Source of the DNA: Thiomicrorhabdus sp.
Lineage (GTDB): Bacteria > Pseudomonadota > Gammaproteobacteria > Thiomicrospirales > Thiomicrospiraceae
Assembly (NCBI RefSeq): GCF_963677875.1
Contig: NZ_OY782564.1
Span: 186,001 to 250,000, forward strand
Length of the DNA stretch: 64,000 bases
Reading direction: 5' to 3'
Part shown: one piece after another, positions 54,059 through 62,654 of the stretch
Layout: each line of letters opens with the position of its first letter
How positions within the stretch are numbered: position 1 is the stretch's first letter
Position numbers and translations under genes: made by a program
The notes under the pieces: model-generated
Seen by the model: only the letters and a program-made list of their open reading frames with translations
Database searches by the model: none
Told to the model about the DNA's origin: nothing

Positions 54059-55963
54059 TCACTGGCTTGTTCCGTAAAATGTCAAAGACCAGCCGGTGAG
54101 TTTTCCTAATCCGCTCAGGCCGTTATCCGAATCCGAGTTCAAGTCTCGAACCGTCAAGGTCCAACCGGCATCAGGCTCCTCACCAATGGTGCTTTCTCCG
54201 TAAAAGGCGTGACTGCTCAATCGCAAGCCCTTCATATCATAATGCGGTTGATAAAGATTGTATGGCGTCAGCAAAATACTACGGGTACCGGATGGCGATT
54301 CCAAAACGATCTGGTAATCCGCGGCATCGATATTATGACTTTCCTCGCCCTCTTCCGAATCGTCCACCCCTTCAATCGATAGCGTAACAACCACCGATTC
54401 CACCCGGGTATTCCGACTCGCTTTAAAAACCTGACTGAGGCCTGTCGCATCATTATCCGGAATCGTGTTCTCGCCGGAAACTGTCAGCTCCTCACTGGCC
54501 CAGCTCTCAAACTGAGCAAGGTGTGTTGAACTTTCTCCCCATTCCAGAGCCATTCGGATCGCCTCAACGGCATTAACCGCTCCGAAACCGTAAGCATTGC
54601 TGTAAGCGTAACCAGCAGCATTCTCGACCCAACCATTTTCCAGAACCACATTTGTGAAACCACTGCCATTAGATTTTCTAACGAATCGGGCCTGCAGATC
54701 AGGATCGATCTTTCGGGCGGTCGTAGCCAGAATATGTTTAACGTCGTGCCAGCTCAGATCCGGATTGGCTTCCAGCATCAAAGCCACCACACCGCTCACT
54801 ATCGGCGTAGAAGCTGAAGTGCCGCCAAAGCGCGAGTAATAGTTACATGCGGCGTTTTCGCTGCTTTCTCCCCGATCAAATCCAAGGCCGTAGGCACTGC
54901 TGGTCGTGCTATAACCGCGAGAGCAGCCACTGACATCGGTCGCGAGAATCCCTGGGGAATCCAACCCGTCTTCTCCGCCGGGTGCAGAGATCCATAAAGC
55001 CGAACCGGTCGATGAAAAACTCGAACGTTCGTCGGATGCATTAAAGCCTCCGACGATGATCTGGTAAGGCGAAATATTTTCCGTCTCCATATTGACGTTA
55101 TAGCAAGTAACATCGTGATCAATCGCCGCAGAACAATCTAAAAGCAGACCATCCGCGCCATAAACGTCTGCATACTCATTGCCACCGGCCTTAACGTAGA
55201 TCGCTCCCTTGCCATCACGGAGATTTTCCGCACCCCACTTCAGCGTAGACATCACATAACCGTAACGAATCCCCATCAGCCCCTGATCTTCGGCGATAAC
55301 CAGATCCGGATTCGTTCCGTAACTGCGATTGAAGATTGAAACCGGCAGGGTATTCTCACCTAAGCCGGGATAGTATTCCGTAACGGTCTGGTCTCCTAAA
55401 GAACCGAGTTCTTCACTGATATAGGTTTGCGATGCAAAAAAGTTAAACCCCCTAAGCTTGGCAAGCGGAGCCACTCCCCAGATTCCCAAGCCGTTACCGC
55501 CTCGCGCACCGATCAGCCCTGCAACCCCGGTGCCGTGATCTCCACCGGTTCCCGTCGGAGAAGGATCATAGCGGGATAAACCATTACTGGAAGACAAAAA
55601 GTTATAGGAACCGTTTTCAATGACATTAGCCCGCAGATCTTCATGTTCAATTTGCAGGCCGGAATCGACAATGGCGACTTCGATACCTTTTCCGGAAAAA
55701 CCGCCGGCATAAAGATTATTTGCATCGAATACATTGATATCTGCACCGGGTACGCCCCCGCTTCCGTAATACGTCAAAGCCCGCTGACCGTTGTTGTAGA
55801 GATACCATTGATGCTCAAGCAACGGATCGTTGATTTCGGAAATTTCTTCCGGTTCAGTCTCTCCTGCTCCGCCGGCAGTATCGCTGTCACCCCCGCCACC
55901 GCACGCGCTTAACAGACTGCCGATGGCGATAATCCACCACTTCCGCTGCCACTTAACATTCAC
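54059..55963 (-). CDS. Kexin/subtilisin-like (S8) lipoprotein serine protease with P-domain
   Basis: A 634-aa predicted secreted lipoprotein. The signal has the lipobox LLSAC with Cys21, followed by a Gly/Ser/acidic linker and, from about residue 46, directly by the mature catalytic domain (DPLLEHQWYLYNNGQ). There is no propeptide between them. The catalytic triad is Asp100 (VAIVDSGLQ), His143 (GDHGTGVAG) and Ser383 (GGTSASTP), with Asn262 as oxyanion residue (AGGNEYAD). The last 130 residues form a proprotein-convertase P-domain (GWTLTVRDLNSDSDNG, GWSLTFYGTS). Its ATG overlaps the gspN stop by 4 bp, so it is part of the type II secretion operon and a likely substrate of it. Confidence 0.92.
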   Translation of the reverse strand: MNVKWQRKWWIIAIGSLLSACGGGGDSDTAGGAGETEPEEISEINDPLLEHQWYLYNNGQRALTYYGSGGVPGADINVFDANNLYAGGFSGKGIEVAIVDSGLQIEHEDLRANVIENGSYNFLSSSNGLSRYDPSPTGTGGDHGTGVAGLIGARGGNGLGIWGVAPLAKLRGFNFFASQTYISEELGSLGDQTVTEYYPGLGENTLPVSIFNRSYGTNPDLVIAEDQGLMGIRYGYVMSTLKWGAENLRDGKGAIYVKAGGNEYADVYGADGLLLDCSAAIDHDVTCYNVNMETENISPYQIIVGGFNASDERSSFSSTGSALWISAPGGEDGLDSPGILATDVSGCSRGYSTTSSAYGLGFDRGESSENAACNYYSRFGGTSASTPIVSGVVALMLEANPDLSWHDVKHILATTARKIDPDLQARFVRKSNGSGFTNVVLENGWVENAAGYAYSNAYGFGAVNAVEAIRMALEWGESSTHLAQFESWASEELTVSGENTIPDNDATGLSQVFKASRNTRVESVVVTLSIEGVDDSEEGEESHNIDAADYQIVLESPSGTRSILLTPYNLYQPHYDMKGLRLSSHAFYGESTIGEEPDAGWTLTVRDLNSDSDNGLSGLGKLTGWSLTFYGTSQ

Positions 55964-56750
55964 AACCAGCTTCCTCCTAATTTAAGAACCGCCTGATTTC
56001 GACGTTTCTTACGCATCATCACCGTCCACTGAGGCAACTCCTCGGCCCGACTCGCCGTCACATCGACATTCAGGTTGTATCGGCCATTTGGCGAAAGAAT
56101 CAAATCTCCGGTCAAACGCCAGCCCCCTTCTCCGCCTTTCAAAGCAATCTGAAGGTCACGCTTGGCATTTTGCTTGAGAACGAAATCGATTCTCGGCAAA
56201 TCGATTCCCATCCATTTCACGCCGTCGAGACTGCCTTTTCCCTGCATGGCCACGGGCCAGACTTCAGGAGCAAATGCAACGGCTCCATGCAGTTCATCAA
56301 GATTGACTATCCCTTCCGCTTCCATTGCGAACGGTGTAAATGCCGCAGCCAAAGATAACAGACTCGGCATAGACAAACGCCCTCGTGCGCTGTGAATCCG
56401 CAATTCCGAAGCGGTCAAAGTATGGCTGGTTTCTGCCGTCAGGCGGCTGTCCTGCAAACGCCAGACAATACGGGCATCCGCCACACCGGCAAGCAAATCG
56501 CCGCGCCGCCAGAGCCAGCTGATTTCTCCCAGCTCGGGAGAAGGTCCGGCTGAACCGATGTTGCCTGCAGGCGCAAGGCTCCGTCGGCGATCTGCCCGGA
56601 TACCTCGCTGATACGGAGGTTTTTCGGCAACATGGACGCCGTCCAGCTTGACTGCAGCCAGAGCGAATTCGGCAATTGCCAGATGAACGACGCTCCGGCA
56701 ACGAGCAAAAACATCACTGCCAGCGCAATGCCTTTTCCAAACGAACTCAT
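55960..56750 (-). pseudogene. gspN: Type II secretion protein N, frameshifted
   Basis: The N-terminal frame starts at 56750 with MSSFGKGIALAVMFLLVAGASF (inner-membrane anchor) and VSGQIADGALRLQ. It then runs out of family pattern and stops at 56439. A second frame contains the rest of GspN: LGEISWLWRRGDLLAGVADARIVW, LDELHGAVAF and the C-terminus ending LKLGGSWL at 55960. The switch of frame must lie between about 56535 and 56590. Either a real single-base lesion or a sequencing error could explain it. GspN is dispensable or absent in several type II systems. The gene overlaps gspM by 4 bp. Confidence 0.82.
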
Positions 56751-57259
56751 CGGCCGACCTCAAATTCGATTTGCGCACCGATTCGACCAACCCCTTGCTC
56801 CGGCAGATCGGACTCCACCGGGATCAGACTCATTTTGCCGGGCAGAATTCCTTCTTTTTCCAGATTCTCAAGCCACCTTAACAATCGCGCAGCATCAACA
56901 TTCTCAAACACCACTTTCACACCCTTACCGCTCAGTTGAATCTGTTGCAGAGCGGCATACAGATTTTCCTGCTTGAGACGTTTCTGCAGCAAAGCCATCA
57001 GTTCGGTTTTATCGTTCGGCACTTCGACGACGGAAGATACGCTGGACGACGACGGCACCAAAGGCGCTTTCTCCACCAGCCACTGCCACTCTTGAAGCGC
57101 CGACTGCAATTGCATCTGCGCCTGCCGGTTACTTTCCTGTACCGGAACCCAGACAAACTGGTACAAGGCAGACAAAAATAAAAATACAGCCAAACCACTG
57201 ACCAGAGCGCGTTCTCGAGCAGCCAGCTCCTGCCATTTCTGCTTAAGGTGCGGCAACAT
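56747..57259 (-). CDS. gspM: Type II secretion system protein M
   Basis: A 170-aa bitopic inner-membrane protein. The start MLPHLKQKWQELAARERALVSGLAVFLFLSALYQFVWVPV has a short cytoplasmic tail then one membrane segment (about 20-38). A periplasmic domain with the usual GspM C-terminal fold follows, and residues 36-60 look coiled-coil-like. It pairs with GspL in the inner-membrane platform. It overlaps gspL by 17 bp and gspN by 4 bp. Confidence 0.9.
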   Translation of the reverse strand: MLPHLKQKWQELAARERALVSGLAVFLFLSALYQFVWVPVQESNRQAQMQLQSALQEWQWLVEKAPLVPSSSSVSSVVEVPNDKTELMALLQKRLKQENLYAALQQIQLSGKGVKVVFENVDAARLLRWLENLEKEGILPGKMSLIPVESDLPEQGVGRIGAQIEFEVGR

Positions 57260-58433
57260 ATAAAATTCCTTCTACTAATTGCGGAGTGGCGGTTTTAAGC
57301 TGTAAGCGTACTTGAGCATTCGGCAAACGCTTCTTCGCTTCGCCCTCCAATATCTGCAAAGATTCGGTTTTACCCGCCTGCAGATAAAAACTGAGCTGTT
57401 TTTGCTTTAAGGACCAGTCCAGCTTGTCGATTCTGACACCTTTGCCAGTTTGTACAAGCGGTTCCAATTGGCGCAACCAAGGCATGAAACCGATGGCATC
57501 CGGCGCGGCGCCCTGCATGCCTTTTAAGTTCGACAAGGTTTGAGATTTGATATTGACAATGCGCTTGGTCTGCGGAAAAAGTTGCTTGAAAAGTGTTTTA
57601 CTCTGCTGGCGATACGTTTGCGCTTCGGCCTGCCACTGTTGCGTCTGAATCGAGGTATCCACCAGACTAAGCACTCCCAGAAACAGAACGGCCGCCGCTG
57701 GCCACGCCCAGATTTTCCAGGCTCCGCCGTTCCCCTGTTTCCCGCCATAGGGGCCTGATCGCAAGTTCAAAGCCGCTTCTGTCCGGTTTGTGGAATCTGC
57801 CAGAGAAACAGCCGGAACATCCACCAGTTCAACCGGAGAATCCGCCTGCTGCCGGGCGCTGTTCAACAGCGAATCAAACCAGACGGAGGACGAACCGAAA
57901 CCTTGGCATCCCCCGCTGCGCAGTAGACAACGTTCGTGGTCGCAGATTCGATTCCAGCTCGATTCCTGTGGAGCCGGCAGGCGAAAACAATCGGCAACCA
58001 GCTGCAGATGCCCTCCACCGACAGACGCCAGACTCTCCGTCCAAGCCTGCATACTCGCATGCGGCACCGTGGCGACCAATGTCCGTCCATCGGGAAAGCG
58101 TTTGAAAGGCACGAAATGATAGGTTTCCACCACACCCGACAGGCGTTCTTCCAGCGCATAGGGCAGAGCCGCCATCCAGTCGCTCCGCCGTTTACCGGGT
58201 ACGGTTACCTCGCTCAAGACGACCTGTTCGCTTGGCACCCAGGCGACTTTCATCCGTTTTAAAAAACGCGCGGCCTCAGCGGAATCGCTAAACGCATCCT
58301 CAAACAGCATCCGTTGCGAAGCCTGCTCGACCCACAAGCGACCGTCAAGCGAAAAATACACTACCGCAGGCGCCTCCGTGCCATCTACCGGCGGGGAGAT
58401 TTTCTGCGCCTGTTCACTTTTAGTCAGTAACAC
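57243..58433 (-). CDS. gspL: Type II secretion system protein L
   Basis: A 396-aa inner-membrane platform protein that recruits the GspE ATPase. The cytoplasmic actin-like domain has VVYFSLDGRLWVEQ and GKRRSDWMAALPYALEERL, a family signature. A single membrane segment lies near residues 238-255 (IWAWPAAAVLFLGVLSLV). The periplasmic ferredoxin-like domain ends RLQLKTATPQLVEGILYVAAP. It overlaps gspK by 14 bp. Confidence 0.93.
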   Translation of the reverse strand: MLLTKSEQAQKISPPVDGTEAPAVVYFSLDGRLWVEQASQRMLFEDAFSDSAEAARFLKRMKVAWVPSEQVVLSEVTVPGKRRSDWMAALPYALEERLSGVVETYHFVPFKRFPDGRTLVATVPHASMQAWTESLASVGGGHLQLVADCFRLPAPQESSWNRICDHERCLLRSGGCQGFGSSSVWFDSLLNSARQQADSPVELVDVPAVSLADSTNRTEAALNLRSGPYGGKQGNGGAWKIWAWPAAAVLFLGVLSLVDTSIQTQQWQAEAQTYRQQSKTLFKQLFPQTKRIVNIKSQTLSNLKGMQGAAPDAIGFMPWLRQLEPLVQTGKGVRIDKLDWSLKQKQLSFYLQAGKTESLQILEGEAKKRLPNAQVRLQLKTATPQLVEGILYVAAP

Positions 58434-59409
58434 TTAACCACCTTTGTAACAATCCCACCGTATTCCTATCCCGGCGATAAAAAATTTCTTTAACTCCCTG
58501 CGAAGACTCACCATAATCCACTTGAGCATCCAGCAGAAAAAAACCCGATTGAACATCAATCATCCAGTCCGGCAAGGCCTGCAGAATTTCTTCTTCGCCG
58601 AAACCGGTTTCCTGTTGCAGAAAGCTACGAAATTCCGCACGGTCATCCGCCGGGTCGGTACGCCGTTTGGTAACCCAATTCTGCACCATTGAAGTATTCA
58701 TCCACTCTGTCAAAGCCAATAGCACTTGAGGCTCCGCCGTATTGACGTTAATTGCTGTTACTGCCGGCAAAACGCAAGCCGTCTGCTCAAACAGCGCCCA
58801 ATGCTCCGTTTTCAGACGTTTCCACTCTTCCAGATTACGTACTTCTTTTAAAAAGACCATCGGACGGTTTGCCGGCTGATATGCCGGTTCCTTGAGCAGG
58901 TAACGATCACTTTCCGCTCCATAAGGCATTGGATCATCATCACTGTCAATCCAGTCCCGCAGACGATCGCTAAAACCGTCCGCCAATCCCATCTGCTGCG
59001 CATAGCGGTTAATAATATCCGCCCATAACTTACGCTTCTCGTCCTCATTTTCCATGAGGTTATTCAGATTCAAACGCCCCTGAAGATCGATCAACCGTCC
59101 AGCCAAAGTCCCGCCTTCGAACGGAACCGGAGGCATCGGTGTCGCCCAGACTTCCTCCAGATGATCTACCTGATTATCTTTCAAATCCGCCTTCAGCCCG
59201 AGCCTGACCCAGGACTCCAACCCCCAGACCACCGCCAATGACTGAGTCTGATGCAGACGCTGGGCGCTGCGTTTTAAATCGGCATACTGACGATAAAGCA
59301 GTTCGCTGCTGAGAATGGCCACCAGAGCGACCACCAGCAATACCGTGATCAAAGCAAATCCTCTTTCGGAGGTCTGCCTGCCGGTTGCGGCGCTCCTGAC
59401 AAATTTCAC
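58420..59409 (-). CDS. gspK: Type II secretion minor pseudopilin K
   Basis: A 329-aa minor pseudopilin at the tip of the pseudopilus. The prepilin site G-FALITVLLVVALVAIL lacks the Glu5 of other pilins, which is characteristic of GspK. The large globular domain includes RLIDLQGRLNLNNLM, RDWIDSDDDPMPYGAESD and VNVNTAEPQVLLAL-like INVNTAEPQVLLAL. It overlaps gspJ by 4 bp. Confidence 0.94.
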   Translation of the reverse strand: MKFVRSAATGRQTSERGFALITVLLVVALVAILSSELLYRQYADLKRSAQRLHQTQSLAVVWGLESWVRLGLKADLKDNQVDHLEEVWATPMPPVPFEGGTLAGRLIDLQGRLNLNNLMENEDEKRKLWADIINRYAQQMGLADGFSDRLRDWIDSDDDPMPYGAESDRYLLKEPAYQPANRPMVFLKEVRNLEEWKRLKTEHWALFEQTACVLPAVTAINVNTAEPQVLLALTEWMNTSMVQNWVTKRRTDPADDRAEFRSFLQQETGFGEEEILQALPDWMIDVQSGFFLLDAQVDYGESSQGVKEIFYRRDRNTVGLLQRWLSVTD

Positions 59410-60059
59410 GACGCGCTCCCTGCCAGAGACTGCAACACCTGAGTCGCTTCATTCCCTTGAAAAAGGCGACGAATTTTTCCCATATCCTGCAGTTCTATCT
59501 GAACTTCAGTCAACAGCGGCAAAGCATATAGATTCGATTCCGACTGATTACTGCTTTCGTTCGGCCAAACCAGCTGCCACTGCTTCTGACTGTTGAGAAA
59601 ACGCACCTGAAACGAGGTCACTCCGGTCAACAGGATCGTCTCGCGAGCCTCTGTATCGGGCGCACGATCCATCACCGGCCACACCAGACGATACAGCGTT
59701 TCATCATGCAGGCGATAACCGACCCTCAATAAACCGCTTTCGCCCTGCGGCGTGACAAAGTCTGCAATGCGGCTCACTTCCAAGCCCAGATCGGCACGAT
59801 ACTGCATCGCCGGCAAGCTGGAACCCAGACCGTCGCCAATCGGGCGCGGTGCAGCCTGAACAAGATCCTGCTGCAACCACCAAAGCGCTCGCTGCACCTG
59901 TTGAAAGCGCTCGCTGTGCCGGTCCAGCCCTTCTTCGACCTTTACCACAGATTGCACCGCCTGATAAGCAATCACCGCCAAAACCGCAGAAATCGCAATG
60001 GCAATCAACAGCTCGATCAGAGTAAAACCGCTCTGAGCCTGACAGTGCCGCTGTTTCAC
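59406..60059 (-). CDS. gspJ: Type II secretion minor pseudopilin J
   Basis: A 217-aa minor pseudopilin. The prepilin peptidase site is QSG-FTLIELLIAIAISAVLAVI with Glu5. YQAVQSVVKVEEGLDRHSERFQQVQRALWWLQQDLVQAAPR is typical for GspJ. It forms the tip complex with GspI and GspK. It overlaps gspI and gspK by 4 bp each. Confidence 0.94.
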   Translation of the reverse strand: MKQRHCQAQSGFTLIELLIAIAISAVLAVIAYQAVQSVVKVEEGLDRHSERFQQVQRALWWLQQDLVQAAPRPIGDGLGSSLPAMQYRADLGLEVSRIADFVTPQGESGLLRVGYRLHDETLYRLVWPVMDRAPDTEARETILLTGVTSFQVRFLNSQKQWQLVWPNESSNQSESNLYALPLLTEVQIELQDMGKIRRLFQGNEATQVLQSLAGSAS

Positions 60060-60451
60060 GAATCGGCTCCGACAATACTTACCAGAATGGCGTCCGGCTC
60101 ATCCTGCTGATTATCCAGTGAGTACACCTTCAACTCGATTTTTTTAAAATCCGCCGACATGGTGGATTCCAATGTCTGCCGGATCTGCCATTTCATCCCC
60201 AGCATTTCCACCTCATCGCTCAAATCCTGACTGTCTTCGGCTCCGCTTCGCTGCTCCAGCAAGCGATTATCCGCCACCCAGGTTGCGATTACACGGTTTT
60301 GCAGGCCGCTCTGATTGGCAACCGTCCGTCCGGTCGTCAGAGACAAGGCTGACAAGGCAACGGCGGCGATCACCATCGCCACCATCACTTCAATCAAAGT
60401 GAAGCCCTTTTGCGCCGCTCGTTCCGGCGTCACTCTTCGCTGTTCTTCCAT
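60056..60451 (-). CDS. gspI: Type II secretion minor pseudopilin I
   Basis: A 131-aa minor pseudopilin with the processing site QKG-FTLIEVMVAMVIAAVALSAL and Glu5. NRVIATWVADNRLLEQR is the conserved GspI core. The start overlaps gspH by 22 bp. Confidence 0.94.
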   Translation of the reverse strand: MEEQRRVTPERAAQKGFTLIEVMVAMVIAAVALSALSLTTGRTVANQSGLQNRVIATWVADNRLLEQRSGAEDSQDLSDEVEMLGMKWQIRQTLESTMSADFKKIELKVYSLDNQQDEPDAILVSIVGADS

Positions 60452-60921
60452 TGCAAAAAACCGTCCCAGGCCAAAGATTCACCTACATCCGCCTTGGCTG
60501 AAAGTGCAAAGCGAATTTCTCCTTCCGTCACTTCGCCGCTGGGCCAGACCAGCCAACCCAAACGCCCCTCTTGCCGAACCATTCCGACGGTTTTCCACTC
60601 GACTTTCAACCCTTCCTGCCAGGGACGGAAAGGAATTCGTGCGCTTTCAACCCATTCGGCCTGGCGGCGCACCCAGAGGCGAATTCCTTTCTCGTCCGGC
60701 TGCAGTAAAAACAGTTTCTGCTCAAAGGTTGCCTGGTCGCGCGCCCATTCAAACACGCCCTGAAACTGCTTCTGCTGTGCCCTTAGCTGCGCCTGTTCGT
60801 TACCGCCCAGATTCAAAACACCAACCGACACCACCACAGCCATAATGACCATGACCACCATCAGTTCCAGCAGAGTAAATCCCTGCTGACAAGAGGTGCC
60901 GTCCGGCTTAGGTCTAAACAA
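60430..60921 (-). CDS. gspH: Type II secretion minor pseudopilin H
   Basis: A 163-aa minor pseudopilin with the site QQG-FTLLELMVVMVIMAVVVSVG and Glu5. The globular domain has WARDQATFEQKLFLLQPDEKGIRLWVR and LVWPSGEVTEGEIRF. It lies 2 bp after gspG. Confidence 0.93.
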   Translation of the reverse strand: MFRPKPDGTSCQQGFTLLELMVVMVIMAVVVSVGVLNLGGNEQAQLRAQQKQFQGVFEWARDQATFEQKLFLLQPDEKGIRLWVRRQAEWVESARIPFRPWQEGLKVEWKTVGMVRQEGRLGWLVWPSGEVTEGEIRFALSAKADVGESLAWDGFLQWKNSEE

Positions 60922-60923
60922 GT

Positions 60924-61370
60924 TTATTCGGCTTCCCAGTTTCCGATGGTTGCATTAATCCCTTCACCACCGTCGGCACCATCGGCACCATAGGTAAACA
61001 GATCAAATTCACCGTGCTCACCCGGCTGAAGATAAAGATACGGATTTCCCCAAGGATCTTTCGGCAACTGATCCAGCAATTTTTTCCAGTGCTTCGGCTC
61101 AGGATCGCTATCCGGCTTTTTCACCAAGGCTTCCAAACCCTGATCGGTCGTCGGGAAATTATAGTTATCCAGTTTGTATAGTTGCAGAGCCGACGAGATG
61201 GCCGAAATATCCTGCTTTGCCTTAACGAGGCGCGCTTCATCTGGACGATCCATCAGTTTCGGGACCACAAAGGTCGCCAACACCGCCAAAATGACCACGA
61301 CCACCATCAGTTCAATCAGGGTAAAGCCGCGCTGACTTCCTGGCTTGCGACATTGCTTGTTCAACTTCAT
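60924..61370 (-). CDS. gspG: Type II secretion major pseudopilin G
   Basis: A 148-aa major pilin of the secretion piston. The processing site is [24 protein letters not shown] with Glu5. [46 protein letters not shown] and [16 protein letters not shown] are conserved, the last forming the Ca-binding loop. I chose the ATG at 61370, which has AAGGA at 7-nt spacing; upstream ATGs at 61391 and 61376 are less well placed. Confidence 0.96.
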   Translation of the reverse strand: MKLNKQCRKPGSQRGFTLIELMVVVVILAVLATFVVPKLMDRPDEARLVKAKQDISAISSALQLYKLDNYNFPTTDQGLEALVKKPDSDPEPKHWKKLLDQLPKDPWGNPYLYLQPGEHGEFDLFTYGADGADGGEGINATIGNWEAE

Positions 61371-61413
61371 ATCCATTTCCTTTTCTTGCATGAATTTCGA
61401 GTAAAAGAATACT

Positions 61414-62631
61414 TTATCCGATCATCTGGTTCATTTCGAAAATCGGCATCATTATCGCCAGAACAATCGTCAGAACCACACCACCCATCACAATGATCAA
61501 CAAGGGTTCCAACAGACTGACCAGAGTCGCCGCCGCATTTTCAACCCCCATCTCATAGTGCTTGGCGCCCTTCAGAAGCATATCGTGCAGACGTCCCTGA
61601 CCTTCTCCGGTTTTGACCAGATTGAGCAACAGCGGCGGGAAGAAGCCGACGTCATCCATACTGGCATGCACCGTATTTCCTCCACGAACCTTTTCCACCA
61701 TCTGCTCAATACCACGTTTCATCGGATCAAGAGTCATAACTTCTGCCGAGATGTGCAAAGCTTCGCGCACGGTAACACCGCTGGCAAGCAGCACACCAAA
61801 GGTTCTGGCCCAGCGTGCGGTCGCGCCGTAAATCACAAATCGCCCGATCCCGGGCAGGCGCATTAACAACCGGTGAAATTTAAAACGCAATCGAGGCCGT
61901 TTCATCAGTAGCTTGAACAGCACAAAACCACCCAGAACAACCACCAGCATCGCGCCCCAATAGTTTTGGATAAACTCACTCAAACTCAAAAGTCCTTGAG
62001 TCAGAGGCGGCAGAGTCTGCTGCATATTATCGAAGACGGTGACCACCTTCGGCACCACATACACCATCAGGAAGAAGACGATTCCCAGTGCAACCGTCAC
62101 CATCAATGCCGGATAAATCAATGCCGTTTTCATCTTTTTATTCAGCTGATCGCGCTGTTCGATCGCGTCTGCCAGCCGGGACAGAACTTCGCTCAAATGT
62201 CCGCTCTCTTCCCCTGCCTGAATAATAGCAATATAGTCCTGCGGTAATTTGAAGTGCGACACCTGCATCGCCTTCGCCAGAGGATAGCCTTCACTCACTT
62301 TAGAATGAAGTCCGCCGATGAAACGGGCAATCTGTTTACTGTTGGTTTGCTGAGACAGGGCTTTCAACGCCTGATTCAACGGCGTTCCCGCTTCGAGAAG
62401 CGTGAAGACTTCACGCGTAAACAGCGCCAGATCGGCAGTTGCGATTTTCGGTGCAAACCAGCTTGCCGAAGATTTGGGCGTTTTGCTTCGCCCTTCCAGC
62501 CCCTTAATCGCAACCGGGCTCAGTCCCTGCTCACGCAGCCACTGACGCACTTGACGCTCGGAATCCGCCTCATGCATCCCTTTACGCTGTCGGCCATCGG
62601 CACTCAGCGCACGATATTCATACAGAGCCAT
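61414..62631 (-). CDS. gspF: Type II secretion inner-membrane platform protein F
   Basis: A 405-aa polytopic protein with two repeats of the GspF domain ([20 protein letters not shown] near 80; [19 protein letters not shown] near 270) and three membrane segments (about 175, 225 and 380). The N-terminal [15 protein letters not shown] is standard. It connects the ATPase to pseudopilus assembly. It lies 23 bp after gspE and 43 bp before gspG. Confidence 0.95.
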   Translation of the reverse strand: MALYEYRALSADGRQRKGMHEADSERQVRQWLREQGLSPVAIKGLEGRSKTPKSSASWFAPKIATADLALFTREVFTLLEAGTPLNQALKALSQQTNSKQIARFIGGLHSKVSEGYPLAKAMQVSHFKLPQDYIAIIQAGEESGHLSEVLSRLADAIEQRDQLNKKMKTALIYPALMVTVALGIVFFLMVYVVPKVVTVFDNMQQTLPPLTQGLLSLSEFIQNYWGAMLVVVLGGFVLFKLLMKRPRLRFKFHRLLMRLPGIGRFVIYGATARWARTFGVLLASGVTVREALHISAEVMTLDPMKRGIEQMVEKVRGGNTVHASMDDVGFFPPLLLNLVKTGEGQGRLHDMLLKGAKHYEMGVENAAATLVSLLEPLLIIVMGGVVLTIVLAIMMPIFEMNQMIG

Positions 62632-62654
62632 CGTTTTCCCCGCTCAAACTCGCA

